Below are positions 1 through 7,032 of a stretch of DNA of 15,017 nucleotides, one piece after another; positions within the stretch are counted from its first letter, which is position 1; the number at the start of each line of letters is the position of its first letter. The notes under the pieces were generated by a model, which had not been told where the DNA came from, did no database searches, and saw only the letters and a list, made by a program, of their open reading frames with translations. The position numbers and the translations under genes were made by a program. The stretch comes from JABDGZ01 sp964487685 (GTDB lineage: Bacteria > Omnitrophota > Gorgyraeia > Zapsychrales > Fredricksoniimonadaceae), in the NCBI GenBank assembly GCA_964487685.1, contig CAZASA010000055.1:1-15017 (forward strand), read 5' to 3'.

Positions 1-73
1 ATTTGCTTTCACATTGACCTTGGGGCTTGGATGATGTTTCACAAGTTCCTGTTTTTGCATCACATGAATTCAT
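1..73 (-). CDS. Cysteine-containing small protein, partial (C-terminus beyond window)
   Basis: An ATG at 73 on the minus strand is preceded by AAAAAGGAG, with TTTTAT between it and the start. It opens a frame that stays open to the window edge. The 24 visible residues begin MNSCDAKTGTC and continue with Ser, Lys, Gln and a third Cys (Cys4, Cys11, Cys20). There is no signal peptide or membrane segment in the visible part. The start lies 39 nt downstream of the DUF2934 gene stop, so it is probably the third gene of the receiver-protein transcript. I do not recognise the family. The cysteines could bind a metal or form disulfides, but too little is visible to say. The strong ribosome-binding site is the main reason to call it a gene. 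Confidence 0.5.
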   Translation of the reverse strand, partial: MNSCDAKTGTCETSSKPQGQCESK

Positions 74-112
74 ATAAAACTCCTTTTTATGCTGCATTAA
101 CTTCGTTAGCTT

Positions 113-292
113 TTACACCTTTTTTAGACTTCGCTCTGCTTCCAGCCAATTATCAATATCGGACCCGCCTTTTTCTTGATGAATTTGATAAGCCCGAAGC
201 GGTATCAAATTAACATCTATAGCCGCATCCGCTTGGATGCCTTCCGGCTTAGTTACCCCAAATGTTTGATGATGATGAGTATGTTTTGCCAT
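113..292 (-). CDS. DUF2934 family small protein
   Basis: A 59-residue protein starts at ATG 292 behind an AAGGAG ribosome-binding site 5-6 nt upstream. The N-terminus is histidine-rich (MAKHTHHHQ). The second half (about residues 29-58) reads IPLRAYQIHQEKGG, then DIDNWLEAERSL. This is the pattern I know from DUF2934: an Arg/Ala/Tyr helix, a Gly-rich turn, then D-W-x-x-A-E. The role of DUF2934 is unknown to me. The protein is small, charged and probably cytoplasmic, with no membrane segment. It begins 31 nt downstream of the receiver-protein stop and is probably co-transcribed with it. The His cluster may bind metal, but that is only a possibility. Confidence 0.72.
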   Translation of the reverse strand: MAKHTHHHQTFGVTKPEGIQADAAIDVNLIPLRAYQIHQEKGGSDIDNWLEAERSLKKV

Positions 293-323
293 CTTTTCTC
301 CTTTTCTGTTTATAAATACTGCT

Positions 324-749
324 TTACGCGTTGACTATTTCTGTTCCTGCTAATCGATTTTCCATAATCCGTTGATTCTCTTGTTCTATGACACTCTCTA
401 TGGCCCAAATCACATCAAGCGGCGAAAAAGGTTTTTTGACCCATTTTTTTATGCCGCAAAAATCCATCAACCATTTAAATTCATCTTTAAAAATATTTGA
501 CATCGCGATGATAGGGATTTTCTTTGTTTCAAATACGCGATTTATCGCATCGGCAAGCGCAAACCCGTTCTTATGAGGCATTTTTAATTCCATTAAAATA
601 ACATCCGGTTTATTACTGACGACCGTATCTACCGCCTCCAAAACATCGTTAACCAGGACAGGTGTATACCCTGCCATTTTTAATATTTCCTCAAGCTCTC
701 TCAAGGAACCCTGATTATCATCAATGATGGCGACTTTAATATTTTGCAT
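324..749 (-). CDS. Stand-alone response-regulator receiver protein with Glu at the phospho-acceptor position
   Basis: This 141-residue CheY-like protein has a receiver domain over about residues 3-122 and a short charged tail, with no DNA-binding or enzymatic output domain. The acidic pocket D10-D11 (IIDDN), the switch residue S84 (IIAMSN) and the conserved K106-P107 (WVKKPF) are all present. The residue that should be the phosphorylated Asp is Glu54 (VILMELKMP, codon GAA). Glu at this site often mimics the phosphorylated state in this family, so the protein may be constitutively active or regulated without phosphorylation. This is inferred. ATG 749 follows a GGGGG tract 6 nt upstream and a good promoter at 794-822. 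It heads a short transcript that includes the DUF2934 gene. No histidine kinase is seen in the window. Confidence 0.88.
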   Translation of the reverse strand: MQNIKVAIIDDNQGSLRELEEILKMAGYTPVLVNDVLEAVDTVVSNKPDVILMELKMPHKNGFALADAINRVFETKKIPIIAMSNIFKDEFKWLMDFCGIKKWVKKPFSPLDVIWAIESVIEQENQRIMENRLAGTEIVNA

Positions 750-793
750 TTAGCACCCCCGCTCTATTGATCGTTTTATAGAAGAATAAAGGC

Positions 794-822
794 ATTCTAT
801 AAAAGAGGTAAAAATGAATCAA
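794..822 (-). promoter_or_regulatory. Sigma70-type promoter for the receiver-protein gene
   Basis: On the minus strand, TTGATT (817-822, 4/6 match to the -35 consensus) and TAGAAT (794-799, 5/6 match to the -10 consensus) are separated by exactly 17 nt. Transcription would start near 787 and give a leader of about 38 nt before ATG 749. The promoter lies in the 156-nt gap after the LPS operon. That gap shows no clear terminator hairpin, so some read-through from the operon is possible. Confidence 0.6.
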
Positions 823-905
823 TAGTACCAGGGTATAATAAAGTACAGTAAGGGAGTATTAGTTCAGGAAGGAAGTATGGTGCTTGATTTTAAACACAGC
901 GAGGA

Positions 906-1931
906 TTAAAAGATCTCATATTGCCCGTCTTTTTGGAATATCTGGTCCACTAATTCACAGACGCTTTCCACACTGATATCCCCGGGCTTTTGCTTATTGT
1001 CCATGATAAAGCTCTTTGGTCCCAGAGGGCGCCATCGTTCGGCGTTGATCCCGGGTTGATCACGCATAAACAATGAAATAACACTGCCCCCAACACCCGC
1101 CGCCACATGGACAGGGCCTGAATCATTGGAGATCAATAAACGCGCTCTTCTCAATAAACTCACCATTTGAGCGATAGTAGTTTTTCCGCTTAGATCCAAG
1201 AAATGGGATACCCCATGTGTTTTGCTTAAGATTTCGCCGGCAGATATGATCGTCTGGGGTGAACCGATCAAAACGATTTTCATGGCATAACGCTCTTTCA
1301 GGCGGTCCATTAATAAGGCAAAATTGGCGGTGGGCCAGCATTTTGCAGGATCAGAGGCGCCGGGATGGACCACGATAAACTCATTGGACTTTAAATTATT
1401 TTCGCTCATCCATTGAGCCATCCATTCTTCTGCCTCTTTTTGCCAGGGCACAAAAATATCCAGATCATCATTGTCAATGCCGATGGCTTTTAAAACATCC
1501 AGGCAATATTGCGCCTCGTGCTTCTCCCCCAATGCCCGGATGTCCTTGACTGGATGAGAAAGCAAAAAACCTAACTTATTATTTTTATAACCTAAACGGC
1601 ACGTGATCCGGCTTAAAAAACAAGCCATATTGTAGCGGCGTTTAGTGTGGTAAATAATGGCAAGGTCAAATTGCTTTGCCCTTATCTCACGGACTAGACG
1701 CAAGAATCCCAAAGGACCTTTATGACGGGACGCACGATCATCCACCATAATTTCATCCACATAGGGGTTACCGTTGACCAGATCAAATGTCGAAGGCGTG
1801 ACCAGAACAGCAATGCGGGCCAAAGGATACGCCCCGCGGATGGCCTTGATCGCGGGCGTTGTCAGGACCACGTCCCCGATGCGGTCAGTGCGAACGATCA
1901 ATATATGTTGGAATGTTTTGGGAGTATTCAT
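906..1931 (-). CDS. Glycosyltransferase family 9 (heptosyltransferase-like), last gene of the LPS operon
   Basis: A 341-residue GT-B fold glycosyltransferase of the ADP-heptose:LPS heptosyltransferase family (GT9). The N-terminal motif RTDRIGDVVLTTP (D20) is the family's acceptor-side signature. HPGASDPAKCWP (189-200) opens the C-terminal nucleotide-sugar domain, and NDSGPVHVA (269-277) is the donor-binding motif. It would add a heptose or related sugar to the LPS core on the cytoplasmic face of the inner membrane. The usual LFGPT segment reads LFMRDQPG here, and the C-terminal cysteine cluster found in the neighbouring paralogs is absent, so it belongs to a different subgroup. It overlaps the upstream gene by ATGA, indicating translational coupling. 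The exact sugar and linkage cannot be told from the sequence. Confidence 0.9.
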   Translation of the reverse strand: MNTPKTFQHILIVRTDRIGDVVLTTPAIKAIRGAYPLARIAVLVTPSTFDLVNGNPYVDEIMVDDRASRHKGPLGFLRLVREIRAKQFDLAIIYHTKRRYNMACFLSRITCRLGYKNNKLGFLLSHPVKDIRALGEKHEAQYCLDVLKAIGIDNDDLDIFVPWQKEAEEWMAQWMSENNLKSNEFIVVHPGASDPAKCWPTANFALLMDRLKERYAMKIVLIGSPQTIISAGEILSKTHGVSHFLDLSGKTTIAQMVSLLRRARLLISNDSGPVHVAAGVGGSVISLFMRDQPGINAERWRPLGPKSFIMDNKQKPGDISVESVCELVDQIFQKDGQYEIF

Positions 1932-2896
1932 TGCTTTATTTGCGTTATAGCATTAATGACATCCGCCACACTGATCAAGGACATGCATTCATGATTAACC
2001 TTGAGCTTACGGTCAAGGCAACGCGGGCAATTGTCATTACGCTTAACGGTTACAGAGTTCCTGCTCCAGGGAGCATATCTCTCCAAGGAAGTCGGCCCCC
2101 AAAGGGCAAGTACCGGCACATCCAGATAAGAAGCCAAATGCATGACCCCGCTGTCATGAGCGATCACCCACGAAGATTTCTTTAAAACATAGGCTAATTG
2201 CCGTAAATTGATCTTGCCGGCCAATGATAATGACGGCATTTTCATGGCCGCCTGGATCTCATCGACGATCGCGGCATCAGTATTGTCCCCCACAAAAATG
2301 ACCTTGGTAAAAGCGGACAGATGGTCAGCCACGGCTGTAAAACCTTGAGGATGCCAACGCTTGGTCGCATCCGCGGCACCGGGAGCTATCACGACAAAAG
2401 ATTGGCCCTGCAAAAAGGGTACTACTTGCTCTTCAAAGAACCGTTCGTCTTCAGCGATTGTTACGATCGCGTTCTTTTTTAAAGAAACAGCCTCAAAACG
2501 ATACACTTGCCGCAAACGGTCCAGATGCGTGTCTTTTTTATGGATCTTAAAGGTCTGCCCCATGATGGGTGTAGCATAACGTGGGCTTAAAAATAAGGCC
2601 AGTCCAGTCCTTCTTAGATCAATGACGCAATCATAATGGGCTTTGTAAAGTTGGGAGAACCATTCATATTGTTCTTTCAAGGGCGCCCGTTTATTGAATT
2701 CGATGACCTTAAAACGCGGATTTCCCTTAAAAAGCGAAACAGCTTTAGGCCCAACAACCACATCCATCTTGGCATCCGGAAAATCCTCAAGCAAAATATC
2801 AATGACCGGACAAGTCAGGACCACGTCCCCAATATTTGTCTGACTTACGACCAAAATATGTTTAAGAGCGGATTTTTTGGAAAGCTTGGAAAACAT
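1928..2896 (-). CDS. Glycosyltransferase family 9 (heptosyltransferase-like)
   Basis: A 322-residue GT9 protein. QTNIGDVVLTCP (D24) is the N-terminal signature. APGAADATKRW (171-181) lies at the domain boundary, HDSGVMHLAS (247-256) is the donor-binding motif, and LWGPT (265-269) follows it. The C-terminus carries Cys290, Cys293 and Cys304, ending ECM. This matches the cysteine-containing tail common in this family and in two other GT9 domains here. The start at ATG 2896 is supported by AAAGGTGG 3 nt upstream, although it lies 35 nt inside the preceding gene. The stop overlaps the next start by 4 nt. Role: a cytoplasmic sugar transferase in LPS core elongation, probably heptose, but the substrate is not certain. 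Confidence 0.9.
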   Translation of the reverse strand: MFSKLSKKSALKHILVVSQTNIGDVVLTCPVIDILLEDFPDAKMDVVVGPKAVSLFKGNPRFKVIEFNKRAPLKEQYEWFSQLYKAHYDCVIDLRRTGLALFLSPRYATPIMGQTFKIHKKDTHLDRLRQVYRFEAVSLKKNAIVTIAEDERFFEEQVVPFLQGQSFVVIAPGAADATKRWHPQGFTAVADHLSAFTKVIFVGDNTDAAIVDEIQAAMKMPSLSLAGKINLRQLAYVLKKSSWVIAHDSGVMHLASYLDVPVLALWGPTSLERYAPWSRNSVTVKRNDNCPRCLDRKLKVNHECMSLISVADVINAITQIKQ

Positions 2897-3869
2897 CGTC
2901 CACCTTTACTGATTGCATACACCCATTATTGGTACAGCTCAAATGATAACAAGGCGCTTTATTGCATCCAACATCATTAAAGAGGATTTGGCATCGGCCG
3001 ATGCCCCTTGGGCCCGTGATCGACGGCAAGGTCGGCCCAAAAATTCCGATCACATCCGCCCCCACACTATGGGCCAAATGCAAAGGACCTGAATCAGCCG
3101 AAATTACGGCCACTGCCCTTTTGTAAAGGGCCAAAGATTCACCCAAGGTCGTTTCGCCAGCCAGGACAACAGCATTGACCTGGGAAGCCTGGGCGATGCG
3201 CCAGCATTGTTCCCTGTCCTTGTGCCCCCCCGAAAGAACGACCTTTAAACCAAGATCATTGGAGAGCTTCTTAACTAAACTGGTAAATGAATCCACACTC
3301 CATCGTTTAAGGTCCCAGTTGCCGCCGGTATTTAATACCACAAAAGTATTCGCTGGATCAATACCTGCCTTGATCAATTTATTATCCAGGCTGATCATGT
3401 CCTCTTCTTTCAAACGCAATTCGCACCTACGGTCCTGGACCTTGATACCGTATCCTTCCAATATCTTTAAGTATTGGTCAGAACGATGGATGTCCTGTGA
3501 GGCCGCGGGAATCGGATGGGTCAACAGGAATTTCGCCTTGCTAAAACCAATACGTAAAGGGATCCCTGCCAGATAAACCATCAAGGCCCGTGTCATCGAG
3601 CGATGCAGTAAAAAAGCGGCATCAAACCGTTCTTTCCTTAAGACCCAGATCAATTTCAATTTTTTCCAAGGGTATCGATGTTTGTGCTTTTCATCATAGA
3701 TAATGATCTTGTCAATATACGGGCAATACTCAAGCACTTCTTTGACCCGAGGAGGGCACAAACAGCTGATACGTGCCTGCGGATAGGATTCTTTAAGGGC
3801 CTTAAAAAACGGGATGGAAAATACCGCGTCCCCTAACCAATTGACATTAACGACGAGAATATTGTTCAT
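2862..3869 (-). CDS. Glycosyltransferase family 9, WaaF/heptosyltransferase II-like
   Basis: A 335-residue GT9 protein from ATG 3869 (MNNILVVNVNWLGDAVFS). NWLGDAV is the form of the N-terminal signature typical of the heptosyltransferase II (WaaF) group, with D14. NTGGNWDLKRW (about 180-190) and ADSGPLHLAH (258-267) build the donor site, and FGPT follows. The tail has four cysteines (302, 307, 312, 317; GCNKAPCYHLSC, then CM). A TTG nine bases upstream (3878) would add three residues. I prefer the ATG because it matches the family N-terminus, although its GAGGTG ribosome-binding site is unusually close. It overlaps the upstream GT4 gene by 23 nt. It probably adds an inner-core heptose; the WaaF label is a likelihood from motif style. 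Confidence 0.88.
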   Translation of the reverse strand: MNNILVVNVNWLGDAVFSIPFFKALKESYPQARISCLCPPRVKEVLEYCPYIDKIIIYDEKHKHRYPWKKLKLIWVLRKERFDAAFLLHRSMTRALMVYLAGIPLRIGFSKAKFLLTHPIPAASQDIHRSDQYLKILEGYGIKVQDRRCELRLKEEDMISLDNKLIKAGIDPANTFVVLNTGGNWDLKRWSVDSFTSLVKKLSNDLGLKVVLSGGHKDREQCWRIAQASQVNAVVLAGETTLGESLALYKRAVAVISADSGPLHLAHSVGADVIGIFGPTLPSITGPRGIGRCQILFNDVGCNKAPCYHLSCTNNGCMQSVKVDDVFQAFQKIRS

Positions 3870-4947
3870 ACACCTCAAGTGTTTTACCGGCCATGAGTTG
3901 GGCGGAAAAATATTTTTCTATATTGGATCGGGCCCGTCCTGCCAACATGGCCGCATGATCAGGATGGCGCAGGACTTCGACAATACGCTGAGCCAAACCC
4001 AATGGGTCCTTGGGTTCAACGAGATGACCATTCTCTCCGTCTTCAATTAGATCGAACAATCCTCCCACACGGGAAGCCACAACCGGGATCCCGCAAGCCT
4101 GGGCTTCCATCACGGACAGACCCAATCCTTCCATCAAGGATGGCATGACAAATACATCAAAAGCAGGCAGTATGTCCTGGGTTTGGCCGGTGGTGTTAAT
4201 AAAATGTATCTTGGACGATAATATCAAATCCTGGGTCAATTTTTTTAAATTACTTTCTTCAGGGCCTTGGCCCACGATCATCAATTGGGCTGATGGTATT
4301 TTATTCAGGATAAATGGCATGGCCTTGATCAAAATATCTATGCCTTTAACATCTGATAACCGGGCGATAATGCCGATGGTCGGCACTCCCCCTTTTATAT
4401 CTAAGCCCTGCCTTGCTGCTCTACGGCGCTCCTCATTAGTCAGCACAAAACACTCCAGGTCGATGCCATTAGGGATCAAATAGATCTGATGCTGGGATAC
4501 GCCAAAATCGACATTTAAATGCTGGGCTACGGGATTGCTGATGGCGATGACTGCGGAACCCCAGCAAGGAAAGGTCTTCCTAAACCAGCGCGGTTTGAAA
4601 AATCCATGACAGGTGGTGACCATCTTGACATCCGTGATCCATCCCAGCCAATGGCCCATCACCTGCGTGACCCTTGTTTGGGCATGGATGATATCGATCT
4701 TTTCTTTTTGGACCAATTTTACAAGAGCAGGAAGGCTTAATAATAACTTGGGATGTACCTCGGATTTTGTACGGATATCAAGCTTTACATGCTGTATCCC
4801 TGCCGCCTCCAAGCGAAGCACACAATCCCCGCCGCTGGAACCCACCCAAACTTTATGACCGGATTTGACCAAGCTATGCCCCAGGGTCAAAATGTAACTT
4901 GTAATGCCGCCGGTATTTACATGAGTTGTTAAGATTAAAATATTCAT
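3847..4947 (-). CDS. Glycosyltransferase family 4
   Basis: A 366-residue GT-B retaining glycosyltransferase. The N-terminal domain starts MNILILTTHVNTGGITSY, where the Gly-Gly loop is typical of GT4. Next come IIHAQTRV and TTCHGFF. The C-terminal domain has GIIARLSDVKG (R196 and K201, which bind the donor phosphates) and the E-x7-E element EGLGLSVMEAQ (E273, E281), followed by GIPVVASRVGG. I start it at ATG 4947, which overlaps the previous stop as ATGA. A longer frame to 5049 would sit entirely inside the upstream gene and add 34 residues that do not resemble the family. It would transfer a hexose-type sugar in LPS core or O-chain synthesis. It closely resembles the GT4 half of its upstream neighbour, which suggests a tandem duplication. 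Confidence 0.9.
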   Translation of the reverse strand: MNILILTTHVNTGGITSYILTLGHSLVKSGHKVWVGSSGGDCVLRLEAAGIQHVKLDIRTKSEVHPKLLLSLPALVKLVQKEKIDIIHAQTRVTQVMGHWLGWITDVKMVTTCHGFFKPRWFRKTFPCWGSAVIAISNPVAQHLNVDFGVSQHQIYLIPNGIDLECFVLTNEERRRAARQGLDIKGGVPTIGIIARLSDVKGIDILIKAMPFILNKIPSAQLMIVGQGPEESNLKKLTQDLILSSKIHFINTTGQTQDILPAFDVFVMPSLMEGLGLSVMEAQACGIPVVASRVGGLFDLIEDGENGHLVEPKDPLGLAQRIVEVLRHPDHAAMLAGRARSNIEKYFSAQLMAGKTLEVYEQYSRR

Positions 4948-7031
4948 TTGATAAAGGCCATGACCTTTCGCGCCACTTCTTCCGGTGTAATTTCGATCAT
5001 GCATGCATGGGTCTTGATCTTGCAAATCCCTGAATAACAGGGGGAGCATTTCATCGGCTTATGCAAAACCACTTGTTTTTCCGCCGGCGGCATATGACGC
5101 CGGGCATCGGTTGGCCCAAAAAGTCCGATGATAGGCACCTGCACGCCTGCCGCCACATGCAAGGGCGCTGAATCCGGTGAAATGAAAACACGGCAATGTT
5201 TGATCAATGCGGCCAGTTGTAAGATCGTTGTTTTTCCGATAAAACTCGCGGGTTTAGAACGTGCTTTGGCAATTAATCTCCGGGCCAAGGACCTGTCCTT
5301 GTTCTCACCCGTCAAGATCACCCGGACATTCTTTTGCCCTAGAATATCACATAATTTCGCCATATGCTCCAGCGGCCAATTTTTACTGGGCCATTGGCCG
5401 GAGGCAGAAATGTTCATCCCGATAAATACCTGGCCGTCACTTAACCATTCACTGTCGAGCATTTCCTGGACATAGGCATCATCCTTGACGGAGGGGTAAA
5501 TTTCCAATTGATGTTCCGGGCCATGATCAATGCCCAGCATTTTTAATATCCTGAATTGATGTTCCACCGGAGGGATATTGCGGACATTGTTCTTGATCTT
5601 CTTTGATAATAAAAAGCTGAATTTACCGTTATCATACCCGTACGATTCCTTAGGCATGGCCATGAAGGACAGCAAATGGCTTACCCGGTTATTTTGAAGG
5701 TCCACGATCTTATCAAAATGATAACGGCGCAGTTCACGGGCCTTTGTCATCAGGTCTTTGAATTTATTGGACTTCTCATCAAAAACAATGACATCATTGA
5801 TCGAAGGACAGCTTTCCACGATCGCACTGGCTGAAAACGAGGTCAGGCAATAGATCCTGGCATTGGGAAACCTCTCACGGATGGCCGCAAATGCCGCCGT
5901 TGACAAGACCACGTCCCCCACGGCCGTCATTTTAATGATCAGGATCTTTGTTGCCTTCATCAATTCCTGATAAACATTGATGGTGGCATCACACATATGG
6001 GCCAGGGTAAATTTGGCTTCGAGCTTCTTTTTGGCTTCGATCACAAGCCCTTCACTGAATTCAGGGTTTTTAAGGACCCTTATTACAGCGTCAGCGCAAG
6101 CCTCAATATCCTTAGGAAGGACCAAAAGCCCGGTCTTTTCATGTTCAATGATCTCAGTGACACCACCCACTCTGGTGGCCACGACCGGCACACCCGCGGC
6201 CTGGGCTTCAATGATCACGCGCCCAAACGCCTCATGGGTCGTCGTTGAAAGGACAAGGCAATCCGCCTTGCTTAAAAGTTCCGGGATATCACGGCGATTA
6301 CCCATGAATTCAACATGGTCAGCGATCCCTAACCGTTTGGTCAAAAGGATCAGTTCATCCTTGTACAATTGCTTCTTGATGGGCGCATCCCCGATCACCT
6401 TGACCCTGACTGACGGCATTTGATGGATCACCCGCGCCATGGCTTTTAAAAAATAAGGATGGCCTTTGAGAGGCGTTATACGCCCTATCATCACGACATT
6501 AAAAGCTTTTTTATCTGTTTTAGGGGCACGGGGAAGGTTGAATTTCTCCAGGTCAACACTGCGGGGAATGACACGGATATCTTCCGCCGGAGTTGCAAAA
6601 TCCTGCACCATATGCCGTCCGACGACCTCACTGATGGCGATGATCAATTTTCCCCATCCCATCACCTTGCTGAACAAATGGGCCGAATAATACCCATGAC
6701 AGGTGGTGATAAAATGAGCCTCTGTCTTGCGGCAGGCAAAAAATGCGATCCAAGCCGGCACCCTGGAACGGGCATGGACAATATCGATCTTTTCCTTTTG
6801 GATGATTGCAACCAACTTGCCGATACAATTGATGGCTATAAACAAATTCTTCTTATGCACCGGCAAGGTATAATGCTTGGAGCCTTCGGACTGCAGTTGA
6901 GCGACCAGGATCCCGCCATGGGAAACGACCACTGACTTATGGCCTTGGGCCACCAAATATTTAGCTAAATCCACAGTGCCGGTCTCAACCCCGCCGACAT
7001 TAAGTTCTGGAAGTATTTGTAAAATGTTCAT
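4944..7031 (-). CDS. Bifunctional fused glycosyltransferase: GT4 (N-terminal) plus GT9 (C-terminal)
   Basis: A 695-residue protein made of two complete enzymes. Residues 1-357 are a GT4: MNILQILPELNVGGVETG, VHARSRV, TTCHGYY, the donor-binding VMIGRITPLKG and the E-x7-E element HEAFGRVIIEAQ (E267, E275). Residues 358-695 are a full-length GT9: KMTAVGDVVLST, SPDSAPLHVAAG (619-630), LFGPT and a tail with four cysteines (KCSPCYSGIC, then ACM). The junction reads EL-MKATKILI, where MKATKILI looks like a natural GT9 start. The start is ATG 7031, 1 nt after the preceding stop; a TTG at 7040 is possible. It probably adds two successive core sugars, perhaps passing the acceptor from one active site to the other (inferred). 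The stop is coupled to the next GT4 by ATGA. Confidence 0.9.
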   Translation of the reverse strand: MNILQILPELNVGGVETGTVDLAKYLVAQGHKSVVVSHGGILVAQLQSEGSKHYTLPVHKKNLFIAINCIGKLVAIIQKEKIDIVHARSRVPAWIAFFACRKTEAHFITTCHGYYSAHLFSKVMGWGKLIIAISEVVGRHMVQDFATPAEDIRVIPRSVDLEKFNLPRAPKTDKKAFNVVMIGRITPLKGHPYFLKAMARVIHQMPSVRVKVIGDAPIKKQLYKDELILLTKRLGIADHVEFMGNRRDIPELLSKADCLVLSTTTHEAFGRVIIEAQAAGVPVVATRVGGVTEIIEHEKTGLLVLPKDIEACADAVIRVLKNPEFSEGLVIEAKKKLEAKFTLAHMCDATINVYQELMKATKILIIKMTAVGDVVLSTAAFAAIRERFPNARIYCLTSFSASAIVESCPSINDVIVFDEKSNKFKDLMTKARELRRYHFDKIVDLQNNRVSHLLSFMAMPKESYGYDNGKFSFLLSKKIKNNVRNIPPVEHQFRILKMLGIDHGPEHQLEIYPSVKDDAYVQEMLDSEWLSDGQVFIGMNISASGQWPSKNWPLEHMAKLCDILGQKNVRVILTGENKDRSLARRLIAKARSKPASFIGKTTILQLAALIKHCRVFISPDSAPLHVAAGVQVPIIGLFGPTDARRHMPPAEKQVVLHKPMKCSPCYSGICKIKTHACMIEITPEEVARKVMAFIK

Positions 7032-7032
7032 C

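Noticed and set aside
31..213. Plus-strand 60-residue open frame
   Set aside because: It lies opposite the DUF2934 and Cys-containing genes, which have clear ribosome-binding sites; the plus frame has no such site and no recognisable domain.
750..905. Possible terminator or small gene after the LPS operon
   Set aside because: No stable hairpin with a T run and no open frame with a ribosome-binding site was found; only the receiver promoter is supported.
4948..5049. 34-residue N-terminal extension of the separate GT4
   Set aside because: It lies wholly within the upstream gene and does not resemble GT4; the ATG at 4947 gives the family N-terminus and an ATGA overlap.
5940..5980. Sequencing frameshift as the cause of the GT4-GT9 fusion
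   Set aside because: The GT4 C-terminus keeps a family-like ending (INVYQEL) in the same frame right up to the junction, so no frame change is needed; read data would settle it.
5977..6423. Plus-strand open frame of 148 codons
   Set aside because: Antisense shadow of the GT4 half of the fused glycosyltransferase, whose family motifs are intact on the minus strand.
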